Part shown: piece by piece, positions 13,763 to 19,596 of the stretch
Position numbering within the stretch: the stretch's first letter is position 1
How the letters are laid out: every line of letters starts with the position of its first letter
DNA from: Campylobacterota bacterium
GTDB taxonomy: Bacteria > Campylobacterota > Campylobacteria > Campylobacterales > Sulfurovaceae
DNA: 19,596 bases
Assembly (NCBI GenBank): GCA_030595845.1
Contig: JAUVCL010000018.1
Location: 1 to 19,596 of the forward strand
Reading direction: 5' to 3'
Notes under the pieces: generated by a model
Told to the model about the DNA's origin: nothing
The model's input: the letters and a program-made list of their open reading frames with translations, nothing else
Databases searched by the model: none
Translations under genes and position numbers: made by a program

Positions 13763-14199
13763 AAAACCTTCATCTGTACAACATCCCCATAGCGTATATG
13801 TTACTCTATATTGTGGCTATTTTAGCCTCAGGAGTATGGCTTTTTTTACTCTCTCAAGGCTTGGCAAGTGCAGATATCTTACAGACCTTCACACATATAG
13901 TTACTACACCAGAACCTAAAAGTCTACACCAGTTTATAGAGGTAGCCACTCCACATATGTTTGCTATGGGTACACTTATTTTTGTGGTGGCACATTTTAT
14001 GTTATTTAGTACCAAGGTTTCAAAAAAACTTTCACTTATAGTTTCATTAGTACTTTTCATCGTAGCATTGTTTAATATCTCAGCCTATTTGTTCATCTCT
14101 TTTGGGTTAGTGGTATCTGGGTGGATCAAACTACTTTCTATGACACTGTTTGTTTTGATCTTTTTAGGTATGTTGGGATTGGTGGCTTTCTCGTTATAG
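13759..14199 (+). CDS. Second four-helix membrane protein of the flavin cluster
   Basis: Not recognised. The 146-aa protein has four predicted membrane helices (about 10-31, 63-84, 91-112, 117-144). Helix 2 contains VATPHMFAMGTLIFVVAHF with His66 and His79; His66 aligns in position with His73 of the preceding protein, and both have a lysine-bearing short loop before helix 3. The two may be divergent paralogues forming a heterodimer. It overlaps the previous gene by 4 nt (ATGA), so translation is coupled. Its last 115 nt are antisense to the end of the convergent apbE gene, an unusually long overlap. The terminal helix looks normal, so this gene is probably intact and the extra length belongs to apbE. 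Confidence 0.72.
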   Translation: MKNLHLYNIPIAYMLLYIVAILASGVWLFLLSQGLASADILQTFTHIVTTPEPKSLHQFIEVATPHMFAMGTLIFVVAHFMLFSTKVSKKLSLIVSLVLFIVALFNISAYLFISFGLVVSGWIKLLSMTLFVLIFLGMLGLVAFSL

Positions 14200-15128
14200 G
14201 TCAACCATTTCAGTGAGACAAATTTCTCTAAGTTCCCATAGATTATCTTTCCATCTTTATCTATAAGTACAAACCCTATCTCTTTATGTTGATATAAAAA
14301 GTCTAAAGCTTTTTCTCTTGGCATCACAGAAACAGCTGTTGCATAGGCATCTATCTTTGCGTTATTTGAATGGGCAAAGAGTGAAACAGAAACAAACTCT
14401 CTACCTTGAGAAGCAGTTTTGGGATTGATGAGGTGGTGATGTTCCTGAGTTTGAATATAACGTCTGTAAGTACCACTCGTGGAGATGGAGAGTTGGGGAA
14501 TTTTACTTACAAGCCTTGCAAAGGTTTGTTCTGAGTAAGGTGATTGTAGCTCAAAGGTACACGTATCTAAACAGCGTATGTCTCCAGAAAGAGCAACGAT
14601 TCCTTGTGATATATTTTGATCTCCTAAAAATGACACAACTCGGTCAACTGCGTACCCTTTACCCATACCACCCAAGTCTATAGTAATGTTCTCATCGCTG
14701 CTGATAGTTGTACTATTGATATCTATCGCATGGATATTCATTTTAGCCTGCTGTAGAGCTCTTTTACTTGGAACAGTACTATTATCTTCGCCAAAACGGT
14801 ACAACTTTTTAGAGATAGACCCGATGGTGATGTCAAAATAGCTCTGTGTATCTGCATAATACTGCTTTGAGTCTCGTAGAGCCTGAGCGAGATAGAGATC
14901 ATAAGGTACTTTATGGCTATGGTTGAGTTTGTAGACCAGAGCTTCTTTATCATAGGAGGAGAGTGAATGTTCAATCTCTCGAATGAGATTAAAACTTTGC
15001 GAGATCTGTCTGTTATCTTTTTTAGGAAGTGTGATATGTATAAAGGTACCCATGAGTGCTTGGGTACGTGTTACCTTCTCCTGTGAAAAGAGAAGAAGTG
15101 GTAGTAGAAAAAGAGGCAAAAAGTGCAT
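14085..15128 (-). CDS. apbE: ApbE, FMN transferase
   Basis: Periplasmic enzyme that uses FAD and Mg2+ to attach FMN covalently to Thr of target proteins. Signal peptide about 1-15. Family motifs are present: ALMGTFIHI (25-32), DLGGMGKGYAVD (151-162), the ALSGDI segment (179-184), GTYRRYI with HHLINPKTA (219-239), and the metal-site region AKIDAYATA with Asp260 and Thr264. The likely substrate is the FMN-binding protein at 12755-13288. Residues after about 308 (LKW) form a Lys/Asn/Thr-rich tail of about 40 residues that runs antisense into the membrane gene, suggesting loss of the original stop. The start overlaps the preceding stop by one base (TAATG). Confidence 0.92.
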   Translation of the reverse strand: MHFLPLFLLPLLLFSQEKVTRTQALMGTFIHITLPKKDNRQISQSFNLIREIEHSLSSYDKEALVYKLNHSHKVPYDLYLAQALRDSKQYYADTQSYFDITIGSISKKLYRFGEDNSTVPSKRALQQAKMNIHAIDINSTTISSDENITIDLGGMGKGYAVDRVVSFLGDQNISQGIVALSGDIRCLDTCTFELQSPYSEQTFARLVSKIPQLSISTSGTYRRYIQTQEHHHLINPKTASQGREFVSVSLFAHSNNAKIDAYATAVSVMPREKALDFLYQHKEIGFVLIDKDGKIIYGNLEKFVSLKWLTYNEKATNPNIPKKIKTNSVIESSLIHPDTTNPKEMNK

Positions 15129-17062
15129 TATCTTTTTTCTAATACTTCTAAAACCCCTGCAAAATCTTTTTCATGCCCAAAACAGCTGTTGGAGTTACAT
15201 ATCATAAATCCATCATTGGTATCACTTTTGAGAAAAGAGAAGGGGTGTGGAAGTGTGTCTATATCACGAATGTGTGCTTTGAGTTTATCTTCTTTGGCCT
15301 TGATGATAACATCATCTTTTAAGTATCGTATGACCATTTTACTCATACGAGGCGTAGAGATGGGTTGTCTCATGACATCATAAGAGTAAATCTCCAGTGT
15401 TTTAAAGACAAACTTTTTATAGACCACATCAACCAGTGAAGAGATGCTGTAGAGTACAGAGATCATGGTGGAGAGAGAAGAGGGGTAAGAAGAGTCATAA
15501 ATGTCTGCATTGGTTTCAAACTCTCCACGTGAAAATTTCCATTTTCCTTTATCAAAATATTTTTCTATGGCTGCATTGGTCAGCTTTGTGGCTGTGATAA
15601 GGTAAGTTTCATCCAAAGTACTTTGATACGCTTCTATCAGTGTTTCTGACAGATAGGCATAGTCTTCCAAAAAGGCTTTGATCTTAGGTTTCTTCCCTAT
15701 GAGGGTAGAGTGAAAGAGCTCTGAATTGATATACATAGACTCCAGTAAGGCGCTAAGAGATTTGATAGCAGGTTTGAGATATTTTTTATCAGTTCTTGAT
15801 GCTTTGAAAAGACTTGTGATCATCATAGCATTCCATGATACCAGTACTTTTTTGTCAATGAAAGGGTAAACACGCTTCTCTTTACGTCTTTTCTTCAGTG
15901 CTGCAATAGCTTCGTCATAATAAGGAATGTCAATGTGTGCAGGGTCTTCAACACGCACGATATTCTTACCTTCAAAATTACCTTCTTTGGTGATATTCAG
16001 GGCTTTTGCAAGAGAAGCATGTTCTTTGACTGGGATACCTGCTATGACAAAGGACTTGAGTGCTTTGTCATAGGTATAGACAAAGTATTTTCCTTCTTCT
16101 CTTTCTGTGTCTGCATCTGACGCGGAGTAGAAAAGTGTATTTTCACTCATGGTCTCAAGCATGAAATCCAGGGTTTCAAAAGCAACAGACTTGTAAAAGT
16201 CCTGTCCTGTTACGGTGTATGCTTTAAGATAGAGCTCTGAAAGTAAAGCATTGTCGTAAGTCATTTTTTCAAAGTGGGGCACAAGCCATTCGTTGTCCGT
16301 AGAATAGCGACAAAATCCGCCGTCGACCAAGTCGCGTAAACCACCTTTGGCCATAGAAGAGAGTGAGAGCAGGGCCATATTGAGTGTCTCTTTGTCTCCT
16401 GTAATTCGGTAGATATCCAGGAGTAGATCAAGTGTTGAAGCCTGCGGAAACTTTGGTGCTTTGTTAAAACCGCCATGTTGATTATCAAAAAGCTGTTTAG
16501 CCTGGTCTGATACTCTTTGAATAATACTCAAGTCCAGTTTTGTCGCTTGTATTTTATCTTCTTTGGGATTGAGAAAACGGAGTATTTCATCTGCTTTTTC
16601 CGTAAGAAGGTCTTGTTCTTTATCATATTTGTCGGCAATGACTTCAAGTAAAGAGCTAAAACTCATCATACCGTAACGCGGTTCATCAGGGATATAGGTT
16701 GCCGAGTAAAAAGGTTTTTGATCCTGGGTTAAAAAGATAGAGGTTGGCCATCCACCGGGGCGTTGGTTCATCAGTTGATAGACTTCCTGAAAGTGTTTAT
16801 CGATATCGGGGCGTTCTTCTCTGTCTACTTTGATAGAAATAAAATGTTTGTTGAGTATTTTCGCAGTGGTTTCATCTTCAAATGATTCATGTTCCATAAC
16901 GTGACACCAGTGACAGGAGCTGTATCCAATGGAAATAAAGATAGATTTATTTTCTTTACGTGCTTTTTCAAATGCTTCTTCTCCCCATGGATACCAGTCC
17001 ACAGGATTGTTTGCATGTTGCTGCAAGTAAGGTGAGTGTTCATTTTTAAGACGATTCGCCAT
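15128..17062 (-). CDS. DUF255 thioredoxin-domain protein (YyaL / SPATA20-like)
   Basis: A large cytosolic protein of 644 aa, normal for the family. It opens with the hallmark NRLKNEHSPYLQQHANNPVDW, then a thioredoxin-like domain with GYSSCHWCHVM (Cys50, Cys53), ERPDID and GGWPTSIFLTQDQKPF. The rest is an alpha/alpha-barrel like that of glycoside hydrolase-type folds, with GGFNKAPKFP, DGGFCRYSTDNEWLVPHFEKM and SASDADTEREEGKYFVYT segments. A C-terminal Cys pair (MICNSNSCFG) is typical. The biochemical function is unknown. AAAGG upstream supports the start. It is read divergently from dsbD and overlaps apbE by one base, so apbE probably depends on its promoter. Confidence 0.93.
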   Translation of the reverse strand: MANRLKNEHSPYLQQHANNPVDWYPWGEEAFEKARKENKSIFISIGYSSCHWCHVMEHESFEDETTAKILNKHFISIKVDREERPDIDKHFQEVYQLMNQRPGGWPTSIFLTQDQKPFYSATYIPDEPRYGMMSFSSLLEVIADKYDKEQDLLTEKADEILRFLNPKEDKIQATKLDLSIIQRVSDQAKQLFDNQHGGFNKAPKFPQASTLDLLLDIYRITGDKETLNMALLSLSSMAKGGLRDLVDGGFCRYSTDNEWLVPHFEKMTYDNALLSELYLKAYTVTGQDFYKSVAFETLDFMLETMSENTLFYSASDADTEREEGKYFVYTYDKALKSFVIAGIPVKEHASLAKALNITKEGNFEGKNIVRVEDPAHIDIPYYDEAIAALKKRRKEKRVYPFIDKKVLVSWNAMMITSLFKASRTDKKYLKPAIKSLSALLESMYINSELFHSTLIGKKPKIKAFLEDYAYLSETLIEAYQSTLDETYLITATKLTNAAIEKYFDKGKWKFSRGEFETNADIYDSSYPSSLSTMISVLYSISSLVDVVYKKFVFKTLEIYSYDVMRQPISTPRMSKMVIRYLKDDVIIKAKEDKLKAHIRDIDTLPHPFSFLKSDTNDGFMICNSNSCFGHEKDFAGVLEVLEKR

Positions 17063-17135
17063 TTTTAACCTTTAATGTAATACTTGTTTAACGTTTATTA
17101 TTTAACTTTGGTTACTATTACACAGCTTATACACG

Positions 17136-17147
17136 TATAGTACTATA
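17136..17147. promoter_or_regulatory. 12-bp palindrome in the dsbD promoter region
   Basis: TATAGTACTATA is a perfect palindrome, nested inside a wider dyad TTATAC (17128-17133) and GTATAA (17153-17158). It lies in the divergent gap between the DUF255 and dsbD genes. The AT-rich content makes chance occurrence easy, so an operator call is tentative. TATAAA nearby could be the dsbD -10. Confidence 0.3.
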
Positions 17148-17181
17148 GAATAGTATAAATTTAAAGATATAAAGAGAGAAA

Positions 17182-18960
17182 ATGAATAATTTGATCAAAA
17201 AGTTACTCTTGGCGGTACTCCTTTTTAGTACATTTTTAACAGCGGGATTTGAAAGTGCATTAAAAAAACAGAAGTTTTTATCACCAGATGAAGCATTTAA
17301 AGTTTCAGCTGTTCTCAAAGAGGGTGTCATTGAAACGAAGATCCTTATCGGGGATAAAATACATGTGTATGATGATGATACCTTGCACTACCGTATTACT
17401 TCTCCTGAAGCCTTTGAACTTAAAGTACAAAAACCCGCATCACATGATTTTGACGGTGACATGGTTTATGAAAAAGAACTGTTGGTCAACATACCGGTCA
17501 AAGATATTAGTTCTAAGGTAAAAGGTGACTATACTCTGGAGATAGAACTTTTAGGATGTTCTGATGCAGGTATCTGTTATCAACCTATCATTAAATCTTT
17601 TAATTTTAAGGGTGAAGCCCTTGGAGTATTTGATAAGATCTCTCAACTGGTGAAAGAGGGCAATGCAGCAAAGATCGTAGATGTATTGGTCAATGAAAGT
17701 TCTCTTTTTGTTTTATTTCTCTTTTTTATATTTGGATTGTTATTATCACTCACACCGTGTATTTTTCCTATGATCCCCATTTTATCCTCAATCATTGTTT
17801 CTCAACAGTCAGAAGATGAAAAACCAAGTATGGCACAGGCATTCTTTACCTCACTGATCTATGTACTTGCTATGGCGTTTACCTATACAGTCGTTGGTCT
17901 TGTAGCAGGATTACTTGGAGCTGACTTGCAAGCAGCTATGCAAAACCCTTGGGTATTGACGATATTTTCCGGGGTGTTTGTGGCATTGGCACTTTCATTG
18001 TTTGGATATTATGAAATCGGCCTTCCTTCTTCATGGCAGTCAAAATTAAGTAAAGCCAGCGACAATGCACAAGGTAAAGGCATCACTGGAACAGTGATCA
18101 TGGGAGCATTATCGGCACTTATCGTAGGACCTTGTACGGCTGCGCCTATCTCAGGAGCTGTGATTTTCATCTCTCATACAGGTGATGCACTGCTTGGTGG
18201 GGCAGCACTCTTTGTAATGAGTATGGGTATGGGTATGCCGCTTCTTCTTGTAGGACTGGGGGCAGGTAAATTCATGCCAAGACCTGGCGGATGGATGACA
18301 CGTGTGTCACAAGTCTTTGGTGTCATGATGTTGGCACTTGCCATCTTTATGCTTTCGCGTATACTACCACCTGGTTTTACCATGACACTTTGGGCACTTC
18401 TGTTCATGGGAACAGCCATTTATATGGATGTCTTCGGGCATAAAGATCAGGAGGGTGCGATGAGGCTCTTTAGACTACTTGCCATGACATTCTTATTGTA
18501 TGGTGCTTCGTTGTTTATCGGAGCGATAAGCGGTTCAACATCATTTATCAGACCATTTGAAAAGTTTACAACAGGTGTTGCAGTAGCTGCTTCTCATGTC
18601 TCTGCAGATAAAAAAGTGCATTTGGGTTACTCAGTAGCACGTCTTATGAAAGAGGTCAAAGCATCGGATAAGCTGGTTGTTGTAGACTTTGGGAAAGACT
18701 CATGTACCGCATGTATAGAACTTGAGGAGATCACTTTTCCTCACCCCTTGGTACAAGAGCAGTTCAAACGCTTTACCTTCATTAAAATCGACCTGACAGC
18801 AAACAATGACGATGATAAAGCACTGCTTAAAGAGTTTGAACTCTTTGGTACACCAAACATCATTTTCTTTGGAAAAGACAACAAGTATTTGCCTGAAAAG
18901 TCTTTAACAGGGTTCATTCCTCCTGAAGATTTTGCGAAGCATTTGAAGACTATTAAATAA
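17182..18960 (+). CDS. dsbD: DsbD, thiol:disulfide interchange protein
   Basis: Moves reducing power from cytosolic thioredoxin across the inner membrane to periplasmic partners. Three parts of DsbD are visible in 592 aa: signal peptide (about 1-21); N-terminal alpha domain with Cys126 and Cys132 (GCSDAGICYQP); an eight-helix-type membrane domain with Cys193 (LTPCIFPMIP) and Cys318 (GPCTAAP); and a C-terminal thioredoxin-like gamma domain with Cys508-x-x-Cys511 (KDSCTACIELE) and cis-Pro in FGTPNI. The length is normal. Purine-rich AGAGAG precedes the ATG. Candidate clients in the window are the MsrA-Trx-MsrB fusion; in Neisseria, DsbD is known to reduce the thioredoxin-like domain of PilB. 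Confidence 0.96.
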   Translation: MNNLIKKLLLAVLLFSTFLTAGFESALKKQKFLSPDEAFKVSAVLKEGVIETKILIGDKIHVYDDDTLHYRITSPEAFELKVQKPASHDFDGDMVYEKELLVNIPVKDISSKVKGDYTLEIELLGCSDAGICYQPIIKSFNFKGEALGVFDKISQLVKEGNAAKIVDVLVNESSLFVLFLFFIFGLLLSLTPCIFPMIPILSSIIVSQQSEDEKPSMAQAFFTSLIYVLAMAFTYTVVGLVAGLLGADLQAAMQNPWVLTIFSGVFVALALSLFGYYEIGLPSSWQSKLSKASDNAQGKGITGTVIMGALSALIVGPCTAAPISGAVIFISHTGDALLGGAALFVMSMGMGMPLLLVGLGAGKFMPRPGGWMTRVSQVFGVMMLALAIFMLSRILPPGFTMTLWALLFMGTAIYMDVFGHKDQEGAMRLFRLLAMTFLLYGASLFIGAISGSTSFIRPFEKFTTGVAVAASHVSADKKVHLGYSVARLMKEVKASDKLVVVDFGKDSCTACIELEEITFPHPLVQEQFKRFTFIKIDLTANNDDDKALLKEFELFGTPNIIFFGKDNKYLPEKSLTGFIPPEDFAKHLKTIK

Positions 18961-18975
18961 GTTACAAAGGATCTT

Positions 18976-19100
18976 AGGAAGTGGAGAGTTTATTGTAGTG
19001 CATCCTGTGGACACTCCCATCTAAGTTAAAACTACATGTTGAATTATATAAAACTTCTATAAAAATCTAACTGTGAGTGGGACTAAAGTCTCCACTTCCT
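18976..19100. repeat. 125-bp element with 17-bp inverted ends
   Basis: The left end (18976-18992) and the reverse complement of the right end (19100-19084) agree at 16 of 17 bases, with AGGAAGTGGAGA followed by one mismatch and TTTA. Inside, TCCCA/TGGGA and AGTTA/TAACT can extend the fold. The right end alone also forms a hairpin (19076-19096, AGTGGGAC with GTC-CCACT, loop TAAA) followed by TCCTTTT, so two folds exclude each other. No clear target-site duplication is seen. It may be a MITE-like insertion, a structured RNA or a dsbD terminator region. Confidence 0.5.
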
Positions 19101-19132
19101 TTTACTCCTCCATCATCATAAATTAATTGCGT

Positions 19133-19138
19133 TATAAT
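19133..19138 (+). promoter_or_regulatory. -10 box of the SIR2-domain gene
   Basis: TATAAT predicts a start near 19145 and a leader of about 22 nt that contains AAAGG, 6 nt before the ATG at 19167. Confidence 0.5.
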
Positions 19139-19166
19139 ATTTCCAATTAATAGTTAAAGGCTTACA

Positions 19167-19535
19167 ATGAGTCAACTCAAAGCAAAAAAAATAACACAAG
19201 CACAACTTTTACTAGCAGTATCAGATGCAGATAAGAAAGGTAGTAGTGTACGTTATGGTTTCATCCTTGGTGCTGGTGCATCTGTTGCATCAGGGATCCC
19301 CTCTGGACATAAGTTAGCATCTCAATGGTATGAAGAGATAAAAGATTCTATAGGTGAGGATGAACTCAAAGGGTGGACAGAAAGTATAGATGGATTTGAT
19401 ATAGAAAATATTGCTGCATCATATACAAAAATTTTCAAAAAAAGATTTGAGGTAGATTATCATCTAGGGTATCAAGAGTTACAGCGACATATGGATAATG
19501 CAAAACCTAGTATAGGGTATTCATTTTTAGCATAA
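19167..19535 (+). CDS. SIR2-domain protein, N-terminal fragment ended by an in-frame stop
   Basis: The product shows the SIR2 nucleotide-binding start FILGAGASVASGIPSGHKLA (32-51), as in SIR2-like NADase effectors of antiphage systems. At 122 aa it is far shorter than any SIR2 domain. After the TAA at 19533-19535 the same frame stays open to the window end and encodes VITTNFDTM, the SIR2 TTNxD catalytic-region motif, so a CAA-to-TAA change (Gln123 to stop) most simply explains the break. AAAGG lies 6 nt from the ATG and the promoter looks intact. Either it is a recent pseudogene, a sequencing error or a recoded stop. Partners, if any, lie beyond the window, so the defence type cannot be named. 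Confidence 0.75.
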   Translation: MSQLKAKKITQAQLLLAVSDADKKGSSVRYGFILGAGASVASGIPSGHKLASQWYEEIKDSIGEDELKGWTESIDGFDIENIAASYTKIFKKRFEVDYHLGYQELQRHMDNAKPSIGYSFLA

Positions 19536-19596
19536 GTATTAGATAGAACATCCAATAAATTTGTGATTACTACAAATTTTGATACGATGACTGAAG
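19536..19596 (+). pseudogene. Continuation of the SIR2 reading frame past the stop, cut by the window edge
   Basis: In the frame of the 19167 gene, codons after TAA read VLDRTSNKFVITTNFDTMTE, containing the TTNFD motif of SIR2-like domains. No further stop occurs before the edge. It is the body of the same gene, not a separate start. Confidence 0.6.

Noticed and set aside
18976..19166. Retron-like non-coding RNA (complementary a1/a2 ends) before the SIR2 gene
   Set aside because: Only the paired ends and size fit. No reverse transcriptase is in the window, no clear msr branching-G context is seen, and SIR2 is not an effector I can tie to retrons. Sequence beyond 19596 would decide.

Overview
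The window looks like chromosomal DNA of a Campylobacterota (epsilonproteobacterial) organism, probably a free-living marine or vent type related to Sulfurovum or Sulfurimonas. This rests on the AT-rich, tightly packed genes, the TATAAT -10 boxes mostly without a clear -35, the AAGGA-type ribosome sites and the general character of the proteins. It is an inference from sequence character; no database was searched. No rRNA, tRNA, CRISPR array, transposase or integrase is seen.

Layout. 1-2769: a sigma70-like promoter beside a HAIR-like palindrome drives grpE and dnaK; two tandem hairpins with complementary loops lie between the two genes. 2770-4249: a palindrome-rich spacer, then a reverse-strand outer-membrane barrel protein of the surface-antigen (Omp85 barrel) type. 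4250-4808: divergent promoters, a small AroQ/PchB-type chorismate mutase and a convergent small lipoprotein. 4809-6763: an OmpR-type response regulator and its overlapping histidine kinase. 6783-9946 (reverse): DUF2892 protein, Crp/Fnr-family regulator, a tandem-duplicated DUF1538 membrane protein, a PII-like protein and a CBS-pair protein, probably one regulon with a Crp/Fnr-type palindrome upstream. 10024-11262 (reverse): an exported MsrA-thioredoxin-MsrB fusion. 11388-14199: two good Fur-box matches, then a Porin_O_P-like porin, an exported FMN-binding-domain protein and two small four-helix membrane proteins. 14085-17062 (reverse): ApbE flavinyltransferase, overlapping the tail of the preceding membrane gene, and a DUF255 thioredoxin-domain protein. 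17182-18960: DsbD. 18961-19166: a 125-bp element with 17-bp inverted ends. 19167-end: a SIR2-domain gene interrupted by an in-frame TAA.

How the parts fit. The right half is an envelope redox neighbourhood. DsbD can pass cytosolic electrons to the periplasm, where the Msr fusion repairs oxidised methionine. ApbE can attach FMN to the exported FMN-binding protein made next to a porin and two histidine-bearing membrane proteins. The Fur boxes suggest that this flavin module responds to iron, so a flavin-based extracytosolic electron-transfer or ferric-reduction system is the most interesting hypothesis here. A second candidate system is the DUF1538-PII-CBS operon, a membrane transporter candidate with two putative nucleotide-sensing soluble partners. 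The right edge may be the start of a defence or accessory region (SIR2).
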